Below are positions 10,556 to 21,444 of a stretch of DNA of 64,000 nt, piece by piece (position 1 is the first letter of the stretch; each line of letters begins with the position of its first letter). The notes under the pieces were generated by a model. The model saw only the letters and a list, made by a program, of their open reading frames with translations. It ran no database searches and was not told where the DNA came from. Location of the stretch: positions 7,750,001-7,814,000 of the forward strand of contig JAPVLO010000153.1 of the NCBI GenBank assembly GCA_027257055.1, read 5' to 3'. The position numbers and the translations under genes were made by a program. This DNA is from Cephalopachus bancanus. Lineage: Eukaryota > Chordata > Mammalia > Primates > Tarsiidae.

Positions 10556-12809
10556 AAATTTAATATTATGTAAAGATATTATTTCCTGGAAGACTGGCAT
10601 AGTTGACAAAGATAGTTATACTCTCCTTTTAAGAACTGTGTTCATGAGAAAGATAAAAACCTGGATAATTTTGAGACTAACTCCACCTCACAGTAGGGGT
10701 ATAAAAATCCCACAATAATCAAGGCCCTGTGGACTTTTGAATTCAGGAAGAGAATAAGCCAAACTGACTCAAAGAGAGAAATATTTTTTACTTAGCCTCA
10801 AGGCATTAAGCTACTTAAATGATGCATGATAAAAGGCAAGTTGTACAAATACAAGAAAACAAATCATTTAATCCTAAATACAGTTGGAGAAGGGTCCCAT
10901 GAATCTCCACAAACGGTGCAAGGGTCTGCCTTATCGCCTCAACAATGAGCAATGTTGTCTGCCTTTCGGTCTGAGTGTAGTGTAGTGTAGTGTGCTTGTC
11001 TTGGCACCATGTCCTCCCATGCAAGAAGCCCTGGCACACAGGATTTCTGTGAATCACCTGATCTGCCCAGGTGGCGGGAGATAAGGTAAAGAGGCCAAGG
11101 GGGGAGCCACTCTTTCATTTAACCCAGATCAATGGGTTAAATGGAAATGCTGAGGTAGAAATTCTCTAACTAGAAATGCTGAGATAGAAATCAACCTAAA
11201 CTCACTATGTTCCTACTACATGGAGTAAGAGTTACTTTCTTGATTTCAGCCAACAAAGGAGCCCCCCTGGTATGGGAGAGGGCCTGAGAAGGGCCCAGAG
11301 GAGCCGCTGGCTATGGTTTCTTTGGCAGAAACTGGTGAAACACCCACTCTGCCAAGTATCCCAGCAGTGGCTTGACTCTTCTCAGTCTGCTGGCGGCTTT
11401 TCTTCCTCCTTATGGAAGGAGTTTCTCCAGGGTGCCATATGTTAGACAGAGAGAATCTACTTTCCCATTAAAATTTTTTAAATTTGGCTGAAAGGATAAT
11501 TTCCTAGCTTTCGTTCCATCTTTTACAGCTTCTGACTAAGTCGCCAGCGATTCTGGTAATTTATTCAGCGTGTGAGCTAGAAGGTTTCAGCACCTTTTGA
11601 AAGCATTTTTACTCCCCCATCTCCTCTTCCCACCACCCACCACCCCAGGGACACGGGGGAGGGAGGAGGGGAGTGCAGGCAGGGAAACCCTGGGAATGGA
11701 GGGCTGCAGTAAAAATAGGTGAGAAATAGGTGAGAATGAGAGCACTTGTATATGGCAATGTAGATCTGCATTCCTGGGCTAAAAAAGGCCAACCGAAAGA
11801 AGCAAGGGCATAGGCAGCAGCTAAGTAAGAAAAATAAATACATGCATTCCTCTACTTTTCCTCCTTTCCTTCTCCTCTGTTCCCTCCCCTCTGCTCATCC
11901 CACTTTCCCACCTTCCTCCTCTCCATATTCATGAACATCGAAGATGTTTGTAATACCTGAAAGAAAACATTATTTGAGGAGTGAATTTTCACTTCCCAAA
12001 TGGTCGTCCTGACACCTCTGATCCCTATGAACTGGGTTTCCAAGGTGTCATGAACTCTTTTGCCTCAGTCAGACCCTGCTGCACCCCACCTTCAGATGCC
12101 ATTGAATAAAGCCTCTGGTCCTGGATGAGAATGTATTTCACAGAACCCCCAAATATCTCCTTGTGATCTGAGGTTAAAGAAAGACGGCGGTGAACAGAGC
12201 ACTGGTGTACCACACAGACTTTTATTGTCATTACCAGCAACTCTTTTTTTGGCTCCAACAAAGGACTTCAGGTTTACAGAGCAAGCCTGCATGACACCTT
12301 CTAGAAGTCAATAATTAGAAGCATTGTTCACGCAGAAACATAGCCCTGAAGCCAAGAAAACGGCCTACACCTCCCCCCATCATCACTACCATGTAAGAAG
12401 TATAAGAGAAGAAGAGAGGGAATGACAAGCAAGAAGAGAGCTAGGTTCTGAGCCAGTTCTTACTTCCAACCTGAAAAAAAAAATGAAATTAAACAATAAT
12501 AAAGATAATGCTTCAAAAAACACCTTTTAATAGGTCCTCCTCATGTCAGTTTCTTTTTTTTTAATGGCTGTGTTAAGAGCAGTGCAGACCAGGCAAGCCC
12601 TGGGGAGACTGTGTTTCATGCTGAGATGCAGATGGCAAAGCAAGATTGATCCTGGTGAACAGAATGTGGTCGCGCTGGCAAATAGATGCTATTACTGAAG
12701 CCATTTGGTAGCCAGTCCAGTCTCTCAGTCACTCACAGAATACCAGGTTCTCATGGTTTGCAGCTTGGCTTTTCAGATGTATACAAAGGAGCTGGTTTCC
12801 TTTGGCTTA
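10556..12809. other. unassigned, partly GC-moderate DNA
   Basis: No named repeat. Points of note are a (GTGTA)n-like short run at 10973-10992 and a minus-strand AATAAA at 12212-12217 followed by GT-rich sequence. Minus-strand frames occur at 11577-11843, 11852-12043 and 12025-12261, without recognisable domains. It could include a decayed LTR; I cannot show it. Confidence 0.35.
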
Positions 12810-12814
12810 AAGAA

Positions 12815-13000
12815 AGACCTGGCTGGAGGTCTGGGTTCCATAGTTTATGCTGATGTCTGACAGTTGCTAGACTCCCAGAGGAGCTATGATGTCATGGGGA
12901 CTGCTTTACCTGAGCCCAGTTTTGGGACCTGGGAACAGTCTTCACTTCTCTGAGCCTTGACCTCCAAGTATCTAAAATGAGCAAATTGATCAGTGATGTT
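12815..13000 (+). mobile_element. MIR-like SINE
   Basis: 'GGTCTGGGTTCCATAG' followed by 'GACCTGGGAACAGTCTTCAC' and 'TTCTCTGAGCCTTGACCTCC', then 'TAAAATGAGCAAATTGATCAG', follows the sense order of MIR. Strongly diverged. Confidence 0.5.
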
Positions 13001-13267
13001 CAAGTATCACAGCCTAGAATGAAAAATACATTTTACTTTAGGACTCAAAAGTAAATATAATTTATGTTTTTAAATTTAATTTAACAATTATAATATGCCT
13101 ATTAGATAGATGCAGTGAAATATTGCATAAAACAATACTTATCCTTACTACCTGCAATATACTCTTACATATTTTTTCTCTCTCTTTAATGCTGGTCAGT
13201 AGTCATTAAATTAATTTTATGACCTGTTGAATGGGTCGCAACTCACAGCTTAAAATCTCTGATTTAG

Positions 13268-13450
13268 ATCATTCACTCATTCAGCAATTATTTATTAAAC
13301 ACCAACATGTGGCAGGTTGCCATATACTGTTCTAAGTTCAGCAGTGAACTAAACAGGGAAAAATACTTGTCTTTGTAAAGCTTACGTACTGGAAGGGGGC
13401 ATATATATGTAATATAAATAATAAGCTCTATAGGATGTCAGATGATATAG
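13268..13450 (-). mobile_element. L2 LINE, left part of a split copy
   Basis: 'CACTCATTCAGCAATTATTTATTAAACACC', 'ATGTGGCAGG' and 'CAGTGAACTAAACAGGG' are the antisense L2 3' end. It is interrupted by an LTR-like segment and resumes at about 13770. Confidence 0.75.
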
Positions 13451-13768
13451 CAGATATTGTCAGTGTCCACTCATATCCCTGGACTTCAACATTCTGGTGT
13501 GCTACCTGCTATTCCAGGTCCAGCATCTACATCTCTTTGCTTTAGATCTTTTTCCAAAGTCATAGGTTTATTTTCCCACCTCGAAGAGAAGTGCCAGGAA
13601 ATTAACACTCCACTCCCCAACAGCCCACAACCTATGGCTGATGGAAGTCAGCAAGGAAATAACCCAGCTCCTTCTTCACTTGGGTAGGATAACTATGAGG
13701 CTTTTCCCCAATAAATCACTCACATTTGAATTCCTGGCACAAGTTCTACTCCTGGGGTAACTTGAACT
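13451..13768 (+). mobile_element. LTR-like insertion in L2
   Basis: Its right part reads 'CCCCAATAAATCACTCACAT', 'TTGAATTCCTGGCACAAG' and 'TACTCCTGGGGTAAC'. This resembles the poly(A)-signal-to-end part of an old ERVL-class LTR. The L2 reads through on both sides of it. The left boundary and any target duplication are unclear, and an open frame at 13457-13687 has no recognisable product. Confidence 0.42.
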
Positions 13769-13769
13769 T

Positions 13770-14012
13770 CTGAGAGCAGGTGATGAGTGCTGTGATATAA
13801 ATTAAATAGAAAAAGAGGACAGTGAGGGCCTTGGGAGGTCATTTTCAATGGGGAGGTCAGGAAGGCCTCACTAGGAGGAAACAAGTGAATAGTTGAGGAA
13901 GGACCCAAGGAGGTAGGAAATGAAACATTTGGATGTAGGGGGAAGGTGTACCAGGCAAAGGGAGCGGCCAGTGCATAGGCTCAGAGGCAGGCAGAAGTAG
14001 ATCAGTGCTATT
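13770..14012 (-). mobile_element. L2 LINE, right part of the split copy
   Basis: 'GTGATGAGTGCTGTGATATAA', 'GGGAGGTCAGGAAGGCCTCA', 'GAAGGTGTACCAGGCAAAGG' and 'GCATAGGCTCAGAGGCAGGC' are antisense L2 words in order, continuing from 13450. Confidence 0.75.
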
Positions 14013-14014
14013 AT

Positions 14015-14330
14015 GAGGTGTATGTTTGTGTTCCCCCAGAGTTCAAATGTTGAAATCCTAATCCCAAATGCGATGATATCTGGAAGTTGCACCTTAGTAG
14101 CAATTAGGTTTAGATGAGGTCATGAGGGTAGATCCCTCAACGTGGGACTAGTGCCCTTATAAGGAGTTGTAGGAGGCCAGAGCTCTCTCCTCCTTGTGAG
14201 AATACAACAAGAAGGGAGCCATCTGGGAACCAACAGAGGGCCCTCACCCAGAATGCAGTACTACTCCACAATGCCACCTCTCCACTAGCAAATCCATGGC
14301 TAGTTAGTGTGAGTCCAGACAAGACTCAGA
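14015..14330 (+). mobile_element. MaLR (MLT1-type) LTR fragment
   Basis: 'GTGTTCCCCCAGAGTTCAAAT', 'GTTGAAATCCTAATCCC', 'TGAGGTCATGAGGGTAG', 'GGGACTAGTGCCCTTATAAG' and 'GGGCCCTCACCCAGAATG' follow the order of an MLT1-like LTR. The 3' third, with the polyadenylation signal, is missing. Confidence 0.78.
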
Positions 14331-14436
14331 CCTTCTGGTTCCCGGTTCAGTGCTTTTTTCCTCCATTTTACATTACTTTGAGTGTGGATGAAATGTCCTT
14401 GAGAATAAAGAGAGGGAGCTTGGGGAGGGAGAAATA

Positions 14437-15028
14437 CAAGGGGGGACACCCCCCAAAAATGAAATTTATTTATAAAAACTTATGTATTTATTCTTACATA
14501 ATTAAACTTCAATCACCTTCAAGGTACATTCTGTTTGATACAAGACACCTACCAAGATGCTTTTTCCACTGCTCAAAACAGTTTTTGAACTCGTCAATTT
14601 TGATGCCTTTTAGTGCTTTTTTAGAGTTTTTGTTGTTGTTGTTGTTATTTCACCTCTTCCACATTAGCAAAAAACGTTTCCTTTTAAGGACTTTTTTCAT
14701 CAAGGGAAACAAACAAACAAAAAGTCACTTCGGGCAAGATTGGGCAAATAGGGAGGGTGGAGCATGGGAGTTGTGCTTTTTTTGGTCAAAAACTGCTGAA
14801 CACTCTGTGGTGTGGACAGAAACGCTCATAAATCACCCACCATGAAATGAGCAAACGTCGAATGAAACTCAAAAAAAAAATTCACTGAAGCCGAAGGCAG
14901 CTTCTCACAACAACGCTAACTGGTACACTGATGCCAGTGGATTCCTAGAACACATACCTGGGGGGGAAGCCTGCACTATAAGGGCCAACCCTTCAAAAGA
15001 TAATTCTCGGTTTTTTGGGTCCCCCCCT
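14437..15028 (-). mobile_element. internally deleted mariner element, copy 1
   Basis: About 592 bp, flanked by TA (14435-14436 and 15029-15030), with related ends AGGGGGGACxCC... Read on the minus strand it has a 5' non-coding part, then a large deletion. What remains is the C-terminal part of a Tc1/mariner transposase: HPPYLPNLARSDF (the conserved HPPYSPDLAPxDF motif that includes the last catalytic aspartate), MKKVLKRKRFANVEEV, and LKGIKIDEFKNCFEQWKK ending at an LEGD-stop. The N-terminal DNA-binding domain and the first two catalytic acids are gone and the rest is frameshifted, so it is non-autonomous. Confidence 0.86.
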
Positions 15029-15030
15029 TA

Positions 15031-15644
15031 CAGAAAGCACAGAATTCCCAAATCCAAATCTCTAGGAGAATTGTTGAGCTTTTGCTTCTGTTATCAAAAG
15101 TAACCTTCCCTATTTATAAATTCAGTCAGAAAAATGAACATTGGCAAGGACATAAAAGCAGCCTTGCTCTAGGAAAAACTTTGGGATTCTCCCTAATTCC
15201 CACACCTTAAACTCACTGAAGACAAAGCTCAGCAAAGTCTTCACCTTGAACCAGGAAGAAAGCAATGGCCTCCAGCTACAGGTCCTTGTCACCTGAGGCT
15301 GTTGAGAGGGTAAAAATTCACAAGGTGAAAGCTTGCTTTGTGTAGTGTTTTCCTTCTCCCTTAAGGAATTAAGGGGTAGGGTAAGAAGAAAGGGGGTGGT
15401 TTCAGCTCAAAAAAGCTGACCCTGAAAGATTTCATCAAGAAAGTAAACTTTCAGGAAGGGATCAAAAGGCAAAAATGTCAGAGAAAGAAGCCAAGGAGAG
15501 AGACAGAAATGGCAATTGGCAATAGCGTGATTCCACTGCACCAGCCAAGATGAGCCATCTATAATAAAATCAGCCCATGTCACTCTGCTCACTGCTCCAG
15601 TGGCTTCCCTCCCCCTTGAAGGACCTAACCCAGAGAAAGGTGAT
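15031..15644. other. unassigned non-coding DNA
   Basis: No gene or named repeat. A minus-strand frame at 15407-15592 has no recognisable product. Confidence 0.45.
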
Positions 15645-15905
15645 ACTTAGTCCTCATTCAGGGTTCTGCTCAAGTTATATTCACAGGCCATCCTGACTCT
15701 TTTGATTTGATTTGTCCCCTCACTTATTCCCATTCTTTATTTTGTTTTACATCTTAGCATATGTGTCACCACCTAGCATATGGTTCATTTGCTTGTCTGT
15801 TTACAGTCTGACTTTCCTCCAGTGTAATGTAGCAGTCTGAGAACAATCTCAGACTAATTCTAGTTTTATTCCTACTGTAACCCAGCACCTAAAATTGAGC
15901 CTGGC
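15645..15905 (+). mobile_element. L2 LINE 3' fragment
   Basis: 'GGGTTCTGCTCAAGTTATAT', 'CAGGCCATCCTGACTC', 'CTAGCATATGGTTC', 'TGTCTGTTTACAGTCTG' and 'ACCCAGCACCTAAAATTGAGC' match the order of the sense L2 3' end. Confidence 0.7.
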
Positions 15906-16219
15906 GTTTGTTGTTGAAAGAAAAAAATTTAAAAAAAAAAAAGAACAAAGATGGAAGGAGAAGAACACAAATGGGTAAAAGAATATAACAAAAGAATACA
16001 TAATCCTAACAGTAAGAAGACTTGAAAAATGAGATGTGTAACCTAAATATGGACGGTAAAGTAGGGCAGGTGAGAGAAACTGACAAGTTTTTGGTGGTTT
16101 AAAAAATAAGAACAGTCACTTTGTCAGCAAAGTAACTGGGGAGCTATTTTACTAAACCCTTTTTCTTGGGTTTCACACACAAAAAAATGATTCCACTAGC
16201 TTCTATTTATTGAGACAGA
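15906..16219. other. unassigned A-rich DNA
   Basis: An A-run at 15934-15944 and AT-rich sequence. No feature supported. Confidence 0.45.
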
Positions 16220-16322
16220 CCCATGATATGCATTGACTTCAGTTTTCACAATGACCCTAAAAGCAATGAATTATTATCCTCACTTTGTAGATGAAGAAAA
16301 TAGAGGCAAAAAATTAAGCAAC
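16220..16322 (-). mobile_element. MIR core fragment
   Basis: 'ATTATTATCCTCACTTTGTAG', 'ATGAAGAAAATAGAGGC' and 'AAGCAACTT' form the antisense MIR core. It abuts an L1M 3' end. Confidence 0.65.
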
Positions 16323-16775
16323 TTACTCACAATAGCCAAAAGATAGAAACAGCCCAAATATCTGTCAACAGATGAATGGATAAATAAAATGTGTTATGGT
16401 CACATAGTGAAATATTATTTTTTCATAAAAAGAAATAAAGACACATGCTACAATATGGATGAACCTTGAAAATAATATTTTGTGTGAACAAAGCCATACA
16501 CAAAAAGTCACATATTGCATGATTCCATTTGCATGAAATACCCAGAATAAGAAAAGCCATAAAAACAGAAGGAAAATTGGTGGTTTCCCAGGACAGGGGT
16601 GAGGGAGGGGGGGAAATGACTGCTTAATGGGCTCCCTTGTATGAAAATTTTTTGGAACTAGATGGCGTGATGATTGCAGAACATTTTGAATGTACTGAAT
16701 GTTACTGTATTATACTCTTTTAAGTGACTGATTTTATATTATGTGAATTTTACATCAATAAATTAGATTAAAAAT
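16323..16775 (+). mobile_element. L1M 3' end
   Basis: 'CAATAGCCAAAAGATAGAAAC', 'ATGAATGGATAAATAAAATG', 'GAACCTTGAAAATA', 'CATGATTCCATTTGCATGAA', 'GGTGATGATTGCAGAAC'-like words and 'TTTTACATCAATAAA' follow the order of an ancient L1 3' end in sense, ending at AATAAA near 16755. No intact frame. Confidence 0.85.
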
Positions 16776-17009
16776 TTAAGCAACTGGCAAAAACCCACAG
16801 AACAAGTATTAATGAAAATGCCATTCCATTCTTAGATAGCTCTTTTTTTTTAAATAGTTCATCTATTATTTGTATACAGTACCACATGTGCAAAAAATAA
16901 ACCAGATTGTACAAATTCAGTGCACTTACAACTGTTTGTGTTGTATAGACACATTCTTAATGTAAACTATCTTGGTAATTTTATAGTGTTACAATTTATT
17001 TATTTATTT

Positions 17010-17722
17010 ATTTATTTTTATTTATTATAAAGATATGGGGTACAATTCAGGGTTAGGTATACAAACACTGATCATGTATGTACCCTTGTTGATGAGGTAT
17101 GCCCCCCTCCCCTAACAGTTTCCCTCCTGCCAGTCCCACCCCCCACCCCTGACAGTTTTCCACTACTGTCAATCACTTTTTTATAATTGTTCAAGGTCAC
17201 CTTATGAGTGAGAATATATAGAACTCAGTTCTTTGTTTCTGTGATAAATCACTGAGTATGATAGACTCCAAATCCATCCAATTTGCTACAAAGTCCATAT
17301 ATTTGTTTTTCTTTAGGGCTGCATAATATTCCATTGTGTATATGTACCACTTTTTTTTTTTTTTATCTAGTCCAGCTTCAAGGGGCAACACGGTTGGTTC
17401 CGTATTTTTGCTATTGTGAACAGAGCTGCAACAAACATACGTGTGCAGGTATCTTTTTCATAGAATAATTTGAGTTCCTCCAGGTATATTCCCAATAGGG
17501 GAGTTGCTGGGTTATATGGAAGGTCAATTTCTAGTTCTTTCAGAAATCTCCAGACTGTTTTCCAGAGAAGTTGTACAAGTTTGCATTCCCACCAGCAGTG
17601 TAGAAGCGTTCCCTTTTCTCCACATCCTCGCCAGCAACTGTTGTTGTTTTATTAATGATGGCCATTCTTACAGGGGTTAGGTGGTATCTCAATGTGGTTT
17701 TGATTTGCATTTCTCTGATAAT
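17010..17722 (-). mobile_element. 5'-truncated L1 3' end
   Basis: The 3' UTR words 'AAAGATATGGGGTACAATTC' and 'AGGGTTAGGTATACAAACAC' sit at the left after a (TTTA)n-shaped tail. On the minus strand 17197-17391 encodes KWYIYTMEYYAALKKNKY, then a stretch ending in TEFYIFSLI, the C-terminus of ORF2p. The right end stops within ORF2 near 'GATTTGCATTTCTCTG'. Same lineage as the copies at 0.4 and 6.7 kb. Confidence 0.9.
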
Positions 17723-18554
17723 GAGTTGGATAGCTCTTAAATCCATGTTTTTAGCACTCTGCCCTGCTTTTTTCAAAACTAAGACAAAACCATAGAGTTG
17801 ACATCCTAAGAAGTTTCCTTCAAAATTAAACTGAAAATGACAAGAGATGAGGGTCACCAATAGGTTTTTATTGAACTCATCTAATGCTACTAACTTTCTG
17901 GACATTCTAACTATAAGCAGCCATTTACAATTTTTTTTCTCAGAATTAGAGAATATTAAAGCTAATACAGATCCCCAGAGACATTCAATATAAATATTCT
18001 TAATCTAAAGCCTAAGGATAAGTTTCAGGAGGTCTGTGAACTCCTTAGAACTATATTTTTGTATGTAAGTACATATACAAACTTGTCTCTGGGAAATAGT
18101 TTATTGTTTTTATCCTATTTTCAAAGATACCTAAGACCCCAAAAGAGTAAAGACAGGTACAGTCCAACACTCAAATTTTGTAGATGGCAAAACTGAGAGC
18201 TGGAAAAATAAGTAGAGAGTCTAACATCAAACACCAGTCTTCCAAGCCCTGGTACAGAGCTTTTCTTCTAAATCATGATTTTTCCTCCTCTCATATTTTG
18301 ATGATGAATTAGACCCAAAGTGCTTGTTTTCTTCATGATCAGCTTATGATCAGCTACAGGAGTCATAGAAAATAATGCAGAATGCCATTTTTAATATCTC
18401 CTTTATGGCCATTAACATAAACAATAATATACTACATTAAAATGGAATAAAAAGTTTCTCAAACTCACAATAGATGAACTACAAAGGATTGTGTAGGAAA
18501 AATTTCTAAATGAAGTTCTTCAAATTGAAACACAAGGACATTACGCATCAGCAT
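17723..18554. other. unassigned, with a weak MIR core
   Basis: 18165-18250 ('TGTAGATGGCAAAACTGAGAG') resembles an antisense MIR core. The remainder is AT-rich without assignable features. Confidence 0.4.
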
Positions 18555-20665
18555 GGAAATATAAAACCCACTGGTAAGGGTGAATATGTAGACAACAGGG
18601 AATACTATGCTATTATGAAGGTGGTGTATAAATCACTTTTAATTTTAGTAAAAAAATTTAGAGAAAAATATTAAAAGTAACTGTAATGACAATATTTTTA
18701 ATGTGTGCACATATAAACATATTTAAGTTGTGACATCAATAACATAAAGAATATGAAGGAGAGGGAGCAAAAATGAAGTTTTTGTGCGTGATTGAAGGTA
18801 AGTTGTCATCAACTTAAAAGAGACTATTGTAACTATAACATATTTTATAACAAAACATTTTATGGCATGTATATATATAAGTCTCATGGTAACCACAAAA
18901 AAAAAAACACCTATGAGGAGGACCAAAAAAAGCTCAGAATTTATTTATTAAAAATTGTGTATTTATTCTTACATGTTTCAACTTCAGTCACCTTTAAAGT
19001 ACCCTCTGTTTGATGCAATACACCTATCAAGACACTTTTTCCACTACTCAAAACAGTTTTTCAACTCATCAGTTTTGATACTTTCAAGTGATTCTGCCTG
19101 GGCTTTTGTGTTTGTTTGTTTGCCTCTTCCACATCAGCAAAATGTTCCCTCTGAGAACATTTTTCATCCAGAAAAACAAAAAAAATGTCGCTCAGGGTGA
19201 GATGAGATGAATAAGGAGGATGGGTCATGGGGGTTATGCTGCTTTTGGTCGAAAACTACTGAACACTCAGTGTGGTGTAGCCAGATGTGCTCGCAAATCG
19301 CCCATCATGAAATGGGCAAACACACTGAAAGAATTTCCAAAAAAAATTCACTGAAGCCAAATGCAACCTCTCACAACAAAGTTAGCTGGTACACTGATGC
19401 CAATGGGTTCACAGAATACTTACCTAGTGGGGGAAGCCTGTACAACAAGGGGCCTACCTTCCAAAAAATAATTCCATTTTTTTGGAGGGGTCCTCCTAGT
19501 ATAGAAGATATACAAAAGAGAAAGGAATCAAAGCATATCACTTGAAAAAGAACAACCTAAACCAAAAGATAGTAGAAGTAGGAAGTAATAAAAATGAGAG
19601 CAGAGATAAAGAAAATAGAAAAAACAGTAGAACAAATCAACAAAACTAAGAATTGGTTTTTTGAAAAGATAAACAAAATTGACAACCCTTTAGCTGGACT
19701 AAGAATAAAAGAGAGAAGACTCAAATAGCAAAAATCAAAAGTGAAAGAAAATATTACAACTAGTGCTACAGAAATAAAAAGGATCACAAGATACTATTAC
19801 GATCAAGTATAGCTCAATAGATTGGATAACCTAGAAGAAATGAATAAATTCCTAAAAACATACAACCTATCAAGACTGAAACATGAAGAAAGAAAATACG
19901 AACAGACAAATAAAAGAGTAAGGAGATCAAATCAGTAATCAAACCCTCCCCAAAAAAGAAAAGTCCAGGACCAGATGGTTTCTCTGATGACAAAACATTA
20001 AAAGAACTAACACAAATCCTTCTCAAACTGTTCTAATATACTTCCAAACTTATTGTATGAGGCCAGCATTACCCACATACCAAAGCCAGTTAAAAAATAG
20101 AAAAAGAAAACTGCAGACCAGAATACCTGATGATTATAGATGCAAAAGTCCTCAATAAAATATAAGGAAAACAAATTCAACAGCATATTAAAAGGATCAT
20201 ACACCATGACCAAACTAGATTTGTCCCTGGGATACAAAGAGAGTTCAACATATACAAATCAATTAACGTGAAACACCATGTTACCAGACTGAAGCATAAA
20301 AATCACATGATTATCTCAATAGATGCTAGAAAGGCATTGGACAACATTTATCACCCTTTCATGATAAAAACTGTCAACATAATAAAAGCCATATATGAAA
20401 GCCCACAGCTAACATCATGCTCAATGGTGAAAATTTGAAATCTTTTCCTCTAATGTCAAGAAACAGGACAAGGATGCCCATTCTTGTCACTTGTACTCAA
20501 CATAGTACTTAAAGTCCTGGCCAGAAATTAGGCATGGAAAATGAATAAAAGGCATCCAAATCAGAAAGGAAAAACCAAAATTATCCCTGCCTGCAAATGG
20601 TATTCTATTCAACATCACTAAACATCAGGGAAATTCAAATCAAAACCATAATGTCATCAGCCTAC
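18555..20665 (+). mobile_element. old L1M (ORF2 endonuclease-RT region) split by a mariner
   Basis: 18700-18911 has 'GTGACATCAATAACATAAAG', 'GTAAGTTGTCATCAACTTAA' and 'AAGTCTCATGGTAACCACAA'. After the mariner it resumes with 'ACAAAAGAGAAAGGAATCAA' (19510), then the RT region: 'GAATTGGTTTTTTGAAAAGA', 'GTCCAGGACCAGATGGTTTC', 'GTCCTCAATAAAATAT', 'TATCTCAATAGATGCTAGAA' and 'CTCAACATAGTACTTAAAGT'. Near 20600 it jumps to a later ORF2 segment ('AACATCACTAAACATCAGGG'), an internal deletion. Full of stops; no activity possible. Confidence 0.88.
18914..19499 (-). mobile_element. internally deleted mariner element, copy 2
   Basis: About 586 bp, flanked by TA (18912-18913 and 19500-19501), inside L1M. 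It is co-linear with the copy at 14437-15028 over its whole length and has the same internal junction after 'GGCTTCAGTGAATTTTTTT'. On the minus strand the decayed C-terminal transposase reads THPPYSSHLTLSDI, then FADVEEANKQTQ. The ends are (T/C)(G/T)AGGAGGACC. Stops and frameshifts throughout. Confidence 0.86.
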
Positions 20666-20790
20666 CCTCCTATCTCCCCCAGCAAGATAGAGATGGGGAA
20701 AACACATGAGTCAGTTTCCCCAGCTGCCAATTGGGGACTGGAGGAAGAACACTAACTTTGTGGTTATTTGAGTTTCAGAACCCTAGCACT

Positions 20791-20945
20791 AGAGCAGCAC
20801 TTCACAACATTCATGGGTGTATTAATCACCTGGGGATCTTGTTGAAATCAGATTTTGATTGTAGGTCTCAGGTGGAGCTGATGGGTCTCACATCCAAACC
20901 CTCAGGTAATGCTGATGCTTCTGGACCAATTTGAGCAGCAAGGCT
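20791..20945 (+). mobile_element. MER5-type hAT element
   Basis: 'ATTAATCACCTGGGGATCTT', 'GTTGAAATCAGATTTTGATT', 'GTAGGTCTCAGGTGGAG' and 'AGGTAATGCTGATGCTTCTGG' are MER5A words in order. The ends are decayed. Confidence 0.72.
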
Positions 20946-20959
20946 CTAGACCTCAGGTC

Positions 20960-21440
20960 TTTGAACACTTGTGATTGTCACATGTTGGGCTGGCTACATA
21001 AGAGTCTTTTGGGGCCGGGCTCGGTGGCTCAGTCTGTAATCCCGCGCCTTTGGGAGACTGAGGTGAGTGGATTGCCCGAGCCTGCGGGTTCGAGACCTGC
21101 CTGGGCAGTGAGACCTCATCTCTACAACAAATCAAAAAATCAGCCGGGCATGGTAGCGCATGCCCGTAATTCCGGATACTTGGAAGGCTGAGGCGGAAGG
21201 ATCACCGGAGCCCAGCAGGTCGAGGCTGCGGTGGCCGGGAGCGGCCACTGCACTCCAGTCTGGGTGACAGAGTGAGACTCCAACTCAAAAAAAAAAAGAG
21301 TCTTTGGGGGAAACTTATTAAATACAATTCCCTAGTCTCTTCTTCCCCAGAGACACAGACTGAGTAGACCTGGGCTGGGGCCTTGGAAGCTGCATTTAGT
21401 GTGATTCTGATGCACAGCTGTGTTTGAGAATCAAGGCTGT
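20960..21440 (+). mobile_element. second MER5/MER20-type hAT element, split by Alu
   Basis: The left piece 20970-21011 ends at the Alu target site. The right piece 21297-21440 continues with 'AACTTATTAAATACAATTCC' and 'TTGGAAGCTGCATTTAGTG', ending 'TGTGTTTGAGAATCAAGG', the inverted end of this class. Family name uncertain. Confidence 0.55.
21012..21296 (+). mobile_element. Alu, lineage-specific type, full length
   Basis: Starts GGCCGGGCTCGGTGGCTCAG and ends in an A-tail. The target-site duplication AAGAGTCTTTTGGGG / AAGAGTCTTTGGGGG brackets it. The left arm has B box GCGGGTTCGAGACCTGCC. The right arm has the lineage-typical CGGTGGCCGGGAGCGGCCAC. Confidence 0.96.
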
Positions 21441-21444
21441 AGAG

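Noticed and set aside
10815..12310. Possible endogenous retroviral segment (minus-strand AATAAA near 12215; a TGGCACCC word near 11440)
   Set aside because: No paired LTR, no coding similarity and incompatible spacing; too weak to call.
14309..14845. 178-codon plus-strand frame
   Set aside because: It is antisense to the mariner transposase relic; the real similarity is on the minus strand.
21012..21296. tRNA gene suggested by GCGGGTTCGAGACCTGC
   Set aside because: It is the Alu B box; there is no acceptor stem or anticodon arm, and the surrounding 280 bp is Alu.
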